The translations under genes were made by a program, and so were the position numbers. Under the pieces are notes generated by a model. The model saw only the letters and a list, made by a program, of their open reading frames with translations. It did not search any database and was not told the DNA's origin. Source: Dryomyza anilis (Eukaryota; Arthropoda; Insecta; Diptera; Dryomyzidae). Taken from it: a DNA stretch of 64,000 nt. The DNA lies in NCBI GenBank assembly GCA_951804985.1, contig OX638135.1, positions 69,970,803 through 70,034,802 on the forward strand. Direction: 5' to 3'. The stretch's first letter is position 1. The number at the start of each line of letters is the position of its first letter. Positions 36,101-48,960 of the stretch are shown here, piece after piece.

Positions 36101-37305
36101 TCTTTTAGATCTTTTAGATCTTTTAGATCTTTTAGATCTTTTTGATCTTTTTGATCTTTTTGATCTTTTTGATCTTTTAGATCTTTTAGATCTTTTAGAT
36201 CTTTTAGATCTTTTAGATCTTTTAGATCTTTTAGATCTTTTAGATCTTTTAGATCTTTTAGATCTTTTAGATCTTTTAGATCTTTTAGATCTTTTAGATC
36301 TTTTAGATCTTTTAGATCTTTTAGATCTTTTAGATCTTTTAGAACTTTTAGATCTTTTAGATCTTTTAGATCTTTTAGATCTTTTAGATCTTTTAGATCT
36401 TTTAGATCTTTTAGATCTTTTAGATCTTTTAGATCTTTTAGATCTTATATATTTTTTAGATCTTTTTGATCTTTTAGATCTTTTAGATCTTTTAGATCTT
36501 TTAGATCTTTTAGATCTTTTAGATCTTTTAGATCTTTTAGATCTTTTAGATCTTTTAGATCTTTTAGATCTTTTAGATCTTTTAGATCTTTTAGATCTTT
36601 TAGATCTTTTAGATCTTTTAGATCTTTTAGATCTTTTAGATCTTTTAGATCTTTTAGATCTTTTAGATCTTTTAGATCTTTTAGATCTTTTAGATCTTTT
36701 AGATCTTTTAGATCTTTTAGATCTTTTAGATCTTTTAGATCTTTTAGATCTTTTAGATCTTTTAGATCTTTTAGATCTTTTAGATCTTTTAGATCTTTTA
36801 GATCTTTTAGATCTTTTAGATCTTTTAGATCTTTTAGATCTTTTAGATCTTTTAGATCTTTTAGATCTTTTAGATCTTTTAGATCTTTTAGATCTTTTAG
36901 ATCTTTTAGATCTTTTAGATCTTTTAGATCTTTTAGATCTTTTAGATCTTTTAGATCTTTTAGATCTTTTAGATCTTTTAGATCTTTTAGATCTTTTAGA
37001 TCTTTTAGATCTTTTAGATCTTTTAGATCTTTTAGATCTTTTAGATCTTTTAGATCTTTTAGATCTTTTAGATCTTTTAGATCTTTTAGATCTTTTAGAT
37101 CTTTTAGATCTTTTAGATCTTTTAGATCTTTTAGATCTTTTAGATCTTTTAGATCTTTTAGATCTTTTAGATCTTTTAGATCTTTTAGATCTTTTAGATC
37201 TTTTAGATCTTTTTGATATTTTAGATCTTTTAGATTCTTTAGATCTTTTAGATCTTTTAGATCTTTTAGATCTTTTAGATCTTTTAGATCTTTTAGATCT
37301 TTTTT
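33137..37305. repeat. Longest A-type block, 4.2 kb
   Basis: Very homogeneous GATCTTTTA for more than 4 kb. Exceptions are 8-bp units near 34091, 34108 and 35222, GATCTTATT units near 34250 and 35437, four T-type units at 36139-36175, and a GATCTTATATAT interruption at 36441. Each A-type junction makes AGATCT, so BglII sites recur every 9 bp. Confidence 0.95.
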
Positions 37306-38890
37306 ATCTTTTTGATCTTTTTGATCTTTTTGATCTTTTTGATCTTTTTGATCTTTTTGATCTTTTTGATCTTTTTGATCTTTTTGATCTTTTTGATCTT
37401 TTTGATCTTTTTGATCTTTTTGATCTTTTTGATCTTTTTGATCTTTTTGATCTTTTTGATCTCTTTGATCTTTTTGATCTTTTTGATCTTTTTGATCTTT
37501 TTGATCTTTTTGATCTTTTTGATCTTTTTGATCTTTTTGATCTTTTTGATCTTTTTGATCTTTTTGATCTTTTTGATCTTTTTGATCTTTTTGATCTTTT
37601 TGATCTTTTTGATCTTTTTGATCTTTTTGATCTTTTTGATCTTTTTGATCTTTTTGATCTTTTTGATCTTTTTGATCTTTTTGATCTTTTTGATCTTTTT
37701 GATCTTTTTGATCTTTTTGATCTTTTTGATCTTTTTGATCTTTTTGATCTTTTTGATCTTTTTGATCTTTTTGATCTTTTTGATCTTTTTGATCTTTTTG
37801 ATCTTTTTGATCTTTTTGATCTTTTTGATCTTTTTGATCTTTTTGATCTTTTTGATCTTTTTGATCTTTTTGATCTTTTTGATCTTTTTGATCTTTTTGA
37901 TCTTTTTGATCTTTTAGATCTTTTAGATCTTTTAGATCTTTTAGATCTTTGAGATCTTTGAGATCTTTGAGATCTTTGAGATCTTTTAGATCTTTTAGAT
38001 CTTTTAGATCTTTTAGATCTTTTAGATCTTTTAGATCTTTTAGATCTTTTAGATCTTTTAGATCTTTTAGATCTTTTAGATCTTTTAGATCTTTTAGATC
38101 TTTTAGATCTTTTAGATCTTTTAGATCTTTTAGATCTTTTAGATCTTTTAGATCTTTTAGATCTTTTAGATCTTTTAGATCTTTTAGATCTTTTAGATCT
38201 TTTAGATCTTTTAGATCTTTTAGATCTTTTAGATCTTTTAGATCTTTTAGATATTTTAGATATTTTAGATATTTTAGATCTTTTAGATCTTTTAGATCTT
38301 TTAGATCTTTTAGATCTTTTAGATCTTTTAGATCTTTTAGATCTTTTAGATCTTTTAGATCTTTTAGATCTTTTAGATCTTTTAGATATTTTTGATCTTT
38401 TTGATCTTTTTGATCTTTTTGATCTTTTTGATCTTTTTGATCTTTTTGATCTTTTTGATCTTTTTGATCTTTTTGATCTTTTTGATCTTTTTGATCTTTT
38501 TGATCTTTTTGATCTTTTTGATCTTTTTGATCTTTTTGATCTTTTTGATCTTTTTGATCTTTTTGATCTTTTTGATCTTTTTGATCTTTTTGATCTTTTT
38601 GATCTTTTTGATCTTTTTGATCTTTTTGATCTTTTTGATCTTTTTGATCTTTTTGATCTTTTTGATCTTTTTGATCTTTTTGATCTTTTTGATCTTTTTG
38701 ATCTTTTTGATCTTTTTGATCTTTTTGATCTTTTTGATCTTTTTGATCTTTTTGATCTTTTTGATCTTTTTGATCTTTTAGATCTTTTTGATCTTTTTGA
38801 TCTTTTTGATCTTTTTGATCTTTTTGATCTTTTTGATCTTTTTGATCTTTTTGATCTTTTTGATCTTTTTGATCTTTTTGATCTTTTAGA
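37306..38890. repeat. Alternating T-type and A-type blocks
   Basis: T-type about 37310-37915, A-type 37916-38390 starting with four GATCTTTGA units and containing three GATATTTTA units near 38250, T-type 38391-38890 with a single A-type unit at about 38777. Confidence 0.94.
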
Positions 38891-41800
38891 TCTTTTAGAT
38901 CTTTTAGATCTTTTAGATCTTTTAGATCTTTAAGATCTTTTAGATCTTTTAGATCTTTTAGATCTTTTAGATCTTTTAGATCTTTTAGATCTTTTAGATC
39001 TTTTAGATCTTTTAGATCTTTTAGATCTTTTAGATCTTTTAGATCTTTTAGATCTTTTAGATCTTTTAGATCTTTTAGATCTTTTAGATCTTTTAGATCT
39101 TTTAGATCTTTTAGATCTTTTAGATCTTTTAGATCTTTTAGATCTTTTAGATCTTTTAGATCTTTTAGATCTTTTAGATCTTTTAGATCTTTTAGATCTT
39201 TTAGATCTTTTAGATCTTTTAGATCTTTTAGATCTTTTAGATCTTTTAGATCTTTTAGATCTTTTAGATCTTTTAGATCTTTTAGATCTTTTAGATCTTT
39301 TAGATCTTTTAGATCTTTTAGATCTTTTAGATCTTTTAGATCTTTTAGATCTTTTAGATCTTTTAGATCTTTTAGATCTTTTAGATCTTTTAGATCTTTT
39401 AGATCTTTTAGATCTTTTAGATCTTTTAGATCTTTTAGATCTTTTAGATCTTTTAGATCTTTTAGATCTTTTAGATCTTTTAAACCTTTTAGATCTTTTA
39501 GATCTTTTAGATCTTTTAGATCTTTTAGATCTTTTAGATCTTTTAGATCTTTTAGATCTTTTAGATCTTTTTGATCTTTTAGATCTTTTAGATCTTTTTG
39601 ATCTTTTTGATCTTTTTGATCTTTTTGATCTTTTAGATCTTTTAGATCTTTTAGATCTTTTAGATCTTTTAGATCTTTTAGATCTTTTAGATCTTTTAGA
39701 TCTTTTAGATCTTTTAGATCTTTTGGATCTTTTAGATCTTTTAGATCTTTTAGATCTTTTAGATCTTTTAGATCTTTTAGATCTTTTAGATCTTTTAGAT
39801 CTTTTAGATCTTATATATTTTTTTGATCTTTTTGATCTTTTAGATCTTTTAGATCTTTTAGATCTTTTAGATCTTTTAGATCTTTTAGATCTTTTAGATC
39901 TTTTAGATCTTTTAGATCTTTTAGATCTTTTAGATCTTTTAGATCTTTTAGATCTTTTAGATCTTTTAGATCTTTTAGATCTTTTAGATCTTTTAGATCT
40001 TTTAGATCTTTTAGATCTTTTAGATCTTTTAGATCTTTTAGATCTTTTAGATCTTTTAGATCTTTTAGATCTTTTAGATCTTTTAGATCTTTTAGATATT
40101 TTAGATCTTTTAGATCTTTGAGATCTTTTAGATCTTTGAGATCTTTTAGATCTTTGAGATCTTTTAGATCTTTTAGATCTTTTAGATCTTTTAGATCTTT
40201 TAGATCTTTTAGATCTTTTAGATCTTTTAGATCTTTTAGATCTTTTAGATCTTTTAGATCTTTTAGATCTTTTAGATCTTTTAGATCTTTTAGATCTTTT
40301 AGATCTTTTAGATCTTTTAGATCTTTTAGATCTTTTAGATCTTTTAGATCTTTTAGATCTTTTAGATCTTTTAGATCTTTTAGATCTTTTAGATCTTTTA
40401 GATCTTTTAGATCTTTTAGATCTTTTAGATCTTTTAGATCTTTTAGATCTTTTAGATCTTTTAGATCTTTTAGATCTTTTAGATCTTTTAGATCTTTTTG
40501 ATCTTTTAGATCTTTTAGATCTTTTAGATATTTTAGATATTTTAGATCTTTTAGATCTTTTAGATCTTTTAGATCTTTTAGATCTTTTAGATCTTTTAGA
40601 TCTTTTAGATCTTTTAGATCTTTTAGATCTTTTAGATCTTTTAGATCTTTTAGATCTTTTAGATCTTTTAGATCTTTTAGATCTTTTAGATCTTTTAGAT
40701 CTTTTAGATCTTTTAGATCTTTTAGATCTTTTAGATCTTTTAGATCTTTTAGATCTTTTAGATCTTTTAGATCTTTTAGATCTTTTAGATCTTTTAGATC
40801 TTTTAGATCTTTTAGATCTTTTAGATCTTTTTGATCTTTTAGATCTTTTAGATCTTTTTGATCTTTTTGATCTTTTTGATCTTTTTGATCTTTTTGATCT
40901 TTTTGATCTTTTTGATCTTTTTGATCTTTTTGATCTTTTTGATCTTTTTGATCTTTTTGATCTTTTTGATCTTTTTGATCTTTTTGATCTTTTTGATCTT
41001 TTTGATCTTTTTGATCTTTTTGATCTTTTTGATCTTTTTGATCTTTTTGATCTTTTTGATCTTTTTGATCTTTTTGATCTTTTTGATCTTTTTGATCTTT
41101 TTGATCTTTTTGATCTTTTTGATCTTTTTGATCTTTTTGATCTTTTTGATCTTTTTGATCTTTTTGATCTTTTTGATCTTTTTGATCTTTTTGATCTTTT
41201 TGATCTTTTTGATCTTTTTGATCTTTTTGATCTTTTTGATCTTTTTGATCTTTTTGATCTTTTTGATCTTTTTGATCTTTTTGATCTTTTTGATCTTTTT
41301 GATCTTTTTGATCTTTTTGATCTTTTTGATCTTTTTGATCTTTTTGATCTTTTTGATCTTTTTGATCTTTTTGATCTTTTTGATCTTTTTGATCTTTTTG
41401 ATCTTTTTGATCTTTTTGATCTTTTTGATCTTTTTTATCTTTTTGATCTTTTTGATCTTTTAGATCTTTTAGATCTTTTAGATCTTTTAGATCTTTTAGA
41501 TCTTTTAGATCTTTTAGATCTTTTAGATCTTTTAGATCTTTTAGATCTTTTAGATCTTTAAGATCTTTTAGATCTTTTAGATCTTTTAGATCTTTTAGAT
41601 CTTTTAGATCTTTTAGATCTTTTAGATCTTTTAGATCTTTTAGATCTTTTAGATCTTTTAGATCTTTTAGATCTTTTAGATCTTTTAGATCTTTTAGATC
41701 TTTTAGATCTTTTAGAACTTTTAGATCTTTTAGATCTTTTAGATCTTTTAGATCTTTTAGATCTTTTAGATCTTTTAGATCTTTTAGATCTTTTAGATCT

Positions 41801-44800
41801 TTTAGATCTTTTAGATCTTTTAGATCTTTTAGATCTTTTAGATCTTTTAGATCTTTTAGATCTTTTAGATCTTTTAGATCTTTTAGATCTTTTAGATCTT
41901 TTAGATCTTTTAGATCTTTTAGATCTTTTAGATCTTTTAGATCTTTTAGATCTTTTAGATCTTTTAGATCTTTTAGATCTTTTAGATCTTTTAGATCTTT
42001 TAGATCTTTTAGATCTTTTAGATCTTTTAGATCTTTTAGATCTTTTAGATCTTTTAGATCTTTTAGATCTTTTAGATCTTTTAGATCTTTTAGATCTTTT
42101 AGATCTTTTAGATCTTTTAGATCTTTTAGATCTTTTAGATCTTTTAGATCTTTTAGATCTTTTTGATCTTTTTGATCTTTTTGATCTTTTTGATCTTTTT
42201 GATCTTTTTGATCTTTTTGATCTTTTTGATCTTTTAGATCTTTTAGATCTTTTAGATCTTTTAGATCTTTTAGATCTTTTAGATCTTTTAGATCTTTTAG
42301 ATCTTTTAGATCTTTTAGATCTTTTAGATCTTTTAGATCTTTTAGATCTTTTAGATCTTTTAGATCTTTTAGATCTTTTAGATCTTTTAGATCTTTTAGA
42401 TCTTTTAGATCTTTTAGATCTTTTAGATCTTTTAGATCTTTTAGATCTTTTAGATCTTTTAGATCTTTTAGATCTTTTAGATCTTTTAGATCTTTTAGAT
42501 CTTTTAGATCTTTTAGATCTTTTAGATCTTTTAGATCTTTTAGATCTTTTAGATCTTATATATTTTTTTGATCTTTTTGATCTTTTAGATCTTTTAGATC
42601 TTTTAGATCTTTTAGATCTTTTAGATCTTTTAGATCTTTTAGATCTTTTAGATCTTTTAGATCTTTTAGATCTTTTAGATCTTTTAGATCTTTTAGATCT
42701 TTTAGATCTTTTAGATCTTTTAGATCTTTTAGATCTTTTAGATCTTTTAGATCTTTTAGATCTTTTAGATCTTTTAGATCTTTTAGATCTTTTAGATCTT
42801 TTAGATCTTTTAGATCTTTTAGATCTTTTAGATCTTTTAGATATTTTAGATCTTTTAGATCTTTGAGATCTTTTAGATCTTTGAGATCTTTTAGATCTTT
42901 GAGATCTTTTAGATCTTTTAGATCTTTTAGATCTTTTAGATCTTTTAGATCTTTTAGATCTTTTAGATCTTTTAGATCTTTTAGATCTTTTAGATCTTTT
43001 AGATCTTTTAGATCTTTTAGATCTTTTAGATCTTTTAGATCTTTTAGATCTTTTAGATCTTTTAGATCTTTTAGATCTTTTAGATCTTTTAGATCTTTTA
43101 GATCTTTTAGATCTTTTAGATCTTTTAGATCTTTTAGATCTTTTAGATCTTTTAGATCTTTTAGATCTTTTAGATCTTTTAGATCTTTTAGATCTTTTAG
43201 ATCTTTTAGATCTTTTAGATATTTTAGATATTTTAGATCTTTTAGATCTTTTAGATCTTTTAGATCTTTTAGATCTTTTAGATCTTTTAGATCTTTTAGA
43301 TTTTTTAGATCTTTTAGATCTTTTAGATCTTTTAGATCTTTTAGATCTTTTAGATCTTTTAGATCTTTTAGATCTTTTAGATCTTTTAGATCTTTTAGAT
43401 CTTTTAGATCTTTTAGATCTTTTAGATCTTTTTGATATTTTTGATCTTTTTGATCTTTTTGATCTTTTTGATCTTTTTGATCTTTTTGATCTTTTTGATC
43501 TTTTTGATCTTTTTGATCTTTTTGATCTTTTTGATCTTTTTGATCTTTTTGATCTTTTTGATCTTTTTGATCTTTTTGATCTTTTTGATCTTTTTGATCT
43601 TTTTGATCTTTTTGATCTTTTTGATCTTTTTGATCTTTTTGATCTTTTTGATCTTTTTGATCTTTTTGATCTTTTTGATCTTTTTGATCTTTTTGATCTT
43701 TTTGATCTTTTTGATCTTTTTGATCTTTTTGATCTTTTTGATCTTTTTGATCTTTTTGATCTTTTTGATCTTTTTGATCTTTTTGATCTTTTTGATCTTT
43801 TTGATCTTTTTGATCTTTTTGATCTTTTTGATCTTTTTGATCTTTTTGATCTTTTTGATCTTTTTGATCTTTTTGATCTTTTTGATCTTTTTGATCTTTT
43901 TGATCTTTTTGATCTTTTTGATCTTTTTGATCTTTTTGATCTTTTTGATCTCTTTGATCTTTTTGATCTTTTTGATCTTTTTGGTCTTTTTGATCTTTTT
44001 GATCTTTTTGATCTTTTTGATCTTTTTGATCTTTTTTATCTTTTTGATCTTTTTGATCTTTTAGATCTTTTAGATCTTTTAGATCTTTTAGATCTTTTTG
44101 ATCTTTTAGATCTTTTAGATCTTTTAGATATTTTAGATCTTTTAGATCTTTTAGATCTTTTAGATCTTTTAGATCTTTTAGATCTTTAAGATCTTTTAGA
44201 TCTTTTAGATCTTTTAGATCTTTTAGATCTTTTAGATCTTTTAGATCTTTTAGATCTTTTAGTACTTTTAGATCTTTTAGATCTTTTAGATCTTTTAGAT
44301 CTTTTAGATCTTTTAGATCTTTTAGATCTTTTAGATCTTTTAGATCTTTTAGATCTTTTAGATCTTTTAGATCTTTTAGATCTTTTAGATCTTTTAGATC
44401 TTTTAGATCTTTTAGATCTTTTAGATCTTTTAGATCTTTTAGATCTTTTAGATCTTTTAGATCTTTTAGATCTTTTAGATCTTTTAGATCTTTTAGATCT
44501 TTTAGATCTTTTAGATCTTTAAGATCTTTTAGATCTTTTAGATCTTTTAGATCTTTTAGATCTTTTTGATCTTTTTGATCTTTTAGATCTTTTTGATCTT
44601 TTTGATCTTTTTGATCTTTTTGATCTTTTTGATCTTTTTGATCTTTTTGATCTTTTTGATCTTTTTGATCTTTTTGATCTTTTTGATCTTTTTGATCTTT
44701 TTGATCTTTTTGATCTTTTTGATCTTTTTGATCTTTTTGATCTTTTTGATCTTTTTGATCTTTTTGATCTTTTTGATCTTTTTGATCTTTTTGATCTTTT

Positions 44801-45400
44801 TGATCTTTTTGATCTTTTTGATCTTTTTGATCTTTTTGATCTTTTTGATCTTTTTGATCTTTTTGATCTTTTTGATCTTTTTGATCTTTTTGATCTTTTT
44901 GATCATTTTGATCTTTTTGATCTTTTTGATCTTTTTGATCTTTTTGATCTTTTTGATCTTTTTGATCTTTTTGATCTTTTTGATCTTTTTGATCTTTTTG
45001 ATCTTTTTGATCTTTTTGATCTTTTTGATCTTTTTGATCTTTTTGATCTTTTTGATCTTTTTGATCTTTTTGATCTTTTTGATCTTTTTGATCTTTTTGA
45101 TCTTTTTGATCTTTTTGATCTTTTTGATCTTTTTGATCTTTTTGATCTTTTTGATCTTTTTGATCTTTTTGATCTTTTTGATCTTTTTGATCTTTTTGAT
45201 CTTTTTGATCTTTTTGATCTTTTTGATCTTTTTGATCTTTTTGATCTTTTTGATCTTTTTGATCTTTTTGATCTTTTTGATCTTTTTGATCTTTTTGATC
45301 TTTTTGATCTTTTTGATCTTTTTGATCTTTTTGATCTTTTTGATCTTTTTGATCTTTTTGATCTTTTTGATCTTTTTGATCTTTTTGATCTTTTTGATCT
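38891..45400. repeat. Large higher-order block, copy 1 (6.5 kb)
   Basis: Alternating A-type and T-type sub-blocks with an ordered landmark set: AAACCTTTTA (39482), GATCTTATATAT (39807), GATCTTTGA cluster (40118), T-type 40858-41460 ending in GATCTTTTTTATC, GATCTTATATAT (42552), GATCTTTGA cluster (42863), T-type 43432-44060, GTACTTTTA (about 44262), T-type from 44593 with GATCATTTT (44901). It repeats at 48.96-55.76 kb at an offset of about 10.25-10.42 kb. The two GATCTTATATAT marks are 2745 bp apart, so the block itself contains an internal 2.7-kb duplication. Confidence 0.9.
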
Positions 45401-48400
45401 TTTTGATCTGTTTGATCTGTTTGATCTGTTTGATCTTTTTGATCTTTTTGATCTTTTTGATCTTTTTGATCTTTTTGATCTTTTTGATCTTTTTGATCTT
45501 TTTGATCTTTTAGATCTTTTAAATCTTTCAGATCTTTTAGATCTTTTAGATGTTTTAGTTCTTTTAGATATTTTAGATATTTTAGATCTTTTAGATCTTT
45601 TAGATCTTTTAGATCTTTTAGATCTTTTAGATCTTTTAGATCTTTTAGATCTTTTAGATCTTTTAGATCTTTTAGATCTTTTAGATCTTTTAGATCTTTT
45701 AGATCTTTTAGATCTTTTAGATCTTTTAGATCTTTTAGATCTTTTAGATCTTTTAGATCTTTTAGATCTTTTAGATCTTTTAGATCTTTTAGATCTTTTA
45801 GATCTTTTAGATCTTTTAGATCTTTTAGATCTTTTAGATCTTTTAGATCTTTTAGATCTTTTAGATCTTTTAGATCTTTTAGATATTTTAGATATTTTAG
45901 ATCTTTTAGATCTTTTAGATCTTTTAGATCTTTTAGATCTTTTAGATCTTTTAGATCTTTTAGATCTTTTAGATCTTTTAGATCTTTTAGATCTTTTAGA
46001 TCTTTTAGATCTTTTAGATCTTTTAGATCTTTTAGATCTTTTAGATCTTTTAGATCTTTTAGATCTTTTAGATCTTTTAGATCTTTTAGATCTTTTAGAT
46101 CTTTTAGATCTTTTAGATCTTTTAGATCTTTTAGATCTTTTAGATCTTTTAGATCTTTTAGATCTTTTAGATCTTTTAGATCTTTTAGATCTTTTAGATC
46201 TTTTAGATCTTTTAGATCTTTTAGATCTTTTAGATCTTTTAGATCTTTTAGATCTTTTAGATCTTTTAGATCTTTTAGATCTTTTAGATCTTTTAGATCT
46301 TTTAGATCTTTTAGATCTTTTAGATCTTTTAGATCTTTTAGATCTTTTAGATCTTTTAGATCTTTTAGATCTTTTAGATCTTTTAGATCTTTTAGATCTT
46401 TTAGATCTTTTAGATCTTTTAGATCTTTTAGATCTTTTAGATCTTTTAGATCTTTTAGATCTTTTAGATCTTTTAGATCTTTTAGATCTTTTAGATCTTT
46501 TAGATCTTTTAGATCTTTTAGATCTTTTAGATCTTTTAGATCTTTTAGATCTTTTAGATCTTTTAGGTCTTTTAAATCTTTTAGATTTTTTAGATCTTTT
46601 AGATCTTTTAGATCTTTTAGATCTTTTAGATCTTTTAGATCTTTTAGATCTTTTAGATCTTTTAGATCTTTTAGATCTTTTAGATCTTTTAGATCTTTTA
46701 GATCTTTTAGATCTTTTAGATCTTTTAGATCTTTTAGATCTTTTAGATCTTTTAGATCTTTTAGATCTTTTAGATCTTTTAGATCTTTTAGATCTTTTAG
46801 ATCTTTTAGATCTTTTAGATCTTTTAGATCTTTTAGATCTTTTAGATCTTTTAGATCTTTTAGATCTTTTAGATCTTTTAGATCTTTTAGATCTTTTAGA
46901 TCTTTTAGATCTTTTAGATCTTTTAGATCTTTTAGATCTTTTAGATCTTTTAGATCTTTTAGATCTTTTAGATCTTTTAGATCTTTTAGATCTTTTCGAT
47001 CTTTTCGATCTTTTAGATCTTTTAGATCTTTTAGATCTTTCAGATCTTTTCGATATTTTTGATATTTTTGATATTTTTGGACTTTTTGATCTTTTTGATC
47101 TTTTCGATCTTTGCGATCTTTAAGATCTTTAAGATCTTTTAGATCTTTTAGATCTTTTAGATCTTTTTGATCTTTTTGGTCTTTTTGATCTTTTTGATCT
47201 TTTTGATCTTTTTGATCTTTTTGATCTTTTTGATCTTTTTGATCTTTTTGATCTTTTTGATCTTTTTGATCTTTTTGATTTTTTGATCTTTTTGATCTTT
47301 TAAATCTTTTAGATCTTTTAGATCTTTTAGATGTTTTAGTTCTTTTAGATATTTTAGATATTTTAGATATTTTAGATATTTTAGATCTTTTAGATCTTTT
47401 AGATCTTTTAGATCTTTTTGATCTTTTTGATCTTTTTGATCTTTTTGATCTTTTTGATCTTTTTGATCTTTTTGATCTTTTTGATCTTTTTGATCTTTTT
47501 GATCTTTTTGATCTTTTTGATCTTTTTGATCTTTTTGATCTTTTTGATCTTTTTGATCTTTTTGATCTTTTTGATCTTTTTGATCTTTTTGATCTTTTTG
47601 ATCTTTTTGATCTTTTTGATCTTTTTGATCTTTTTGATCTTTTTGATCTTTTTGATCTTTTTGATCTTTTTGATCTTTTTGATCTTTTTGATCTTTTTGA
47701 TCTTTTTGATCTTTTTGATCTTTTTGATCTTTTTGATCTTTTTGATCTTTTTGATCTTTTTGATCTTTTTGATCTTTTTGATCTTTTTGATCTTTTTGAT
47801 CTTTTTGATCTTTTTGATCTTTTTGATCTTTTTGATCTTTTTGATCTTTTTGATCTTTTTGATCTTTTTGATCTTTTTGATCTTTTTGATCTTTTTGATC
47901 TTTTTGATCTTTTTGATCTTTTTGATCTTTTTGATCTTTTTGATCTTTTTGATCTTTTTGATCTTTTTGATCTTTTTGATCTTTTTGATCTTTTTGATCT
48001 TTTTGATCTTTTTGATCTTTTTGATCTTTTTGATCTTTTTGATCTTTTTGATCTTTTTGATCTTTTTGATCTTTTTGATCTTTTTGATCTTTTTGATCTT
48101 TTTGATCTTTTTGATCTTTTTGATCTTTTTGATCTTTTTGATCTTTTTGATCTTTTTGATCTTTTTGATCTTTTTGATCTTTTTGATCTTTTTGATCTTT
48201 TTGATCTTTTTGATCTTTTTGATCTTTTTGATCTTTTTGATCTTTTTGATCTTTTTGATGTTTTAGTTCTTTTAGATATTTTAGATATTTTAGATATTTT
48301 AGATCTTTTAGATCTTTTTGATCTTTTTGATCTTTTTGATCTTTTTGATCTTTTTGATCTTTTTGATCTTTTTGATCTTTTTGATCTTTTTGATCTTTTT

Positions 48401-48960
48401 GATCTTTTTGATCTTTTTGATCTTTTTGATCTTTTTGATCTTTTTGATCTTTTTGATCTTTTTGATCTTTTTGATCTTTTTGATCTTTTTGATCTTTTTG
48501 ATCTTTTTGATCTTTTTGATCTTTTTGATCTTTTTGATCTTTTTGATCTTTTTGATCTTTTTGATCTTTTTGATCTTTTTGATCTTTTTGATCTTTTTGA
48601 TCTTTTTGATCTTTTTGATCTTTTTGATCTTTTTGATCTTTTTGATCTTTTTGATCTTTTTGATCTTTTTGATCTTTTTGATCTTTTTGATCTTTTTGAT
48701 CTTTTTGATCTTTTTGATCTTTTTGATCTTTTTGATCTTTTTGATCTTTTTGATCTTTTTGATCTTTTTGATCTTTTTGATCTTTTTGATCTTTTTGATC
48801 TTTTTGATCTTTTTGATCTTTTTGATCTTTTTAATCTTTTTGATCTTTTTGATCTTTTTGATCTTTTTGATCTTTTTGATCTTTTTTATCTTTTTGATCT
48901 TTTTGATCTTTTTGATCTTTTTGATCTTTTTGATCTTTTTGATCTTTTTGATCTTTTAGA
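45401..48960. repeat. Copy of the 12.2-15.7 kb block
   Basis: Starts at the three GATCTGTTT units (45405, as at 12213), then the same A-type block with GATGTTTTAGTTC, GGTCTTTTAAATC (about 46565), divergent GGACTTTTTG patch (47079, as at 13662), GATGTTTTAGTTC spacers (about 47330 and 48257, as at about 13904 and 14966), and T-type blocks ending in a TTTTTTATC unit (about 48889, as at about 15569). Offsets vary from 33,192 to 33,417 bp because of differing unit numbers. Confidence 0.9.
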
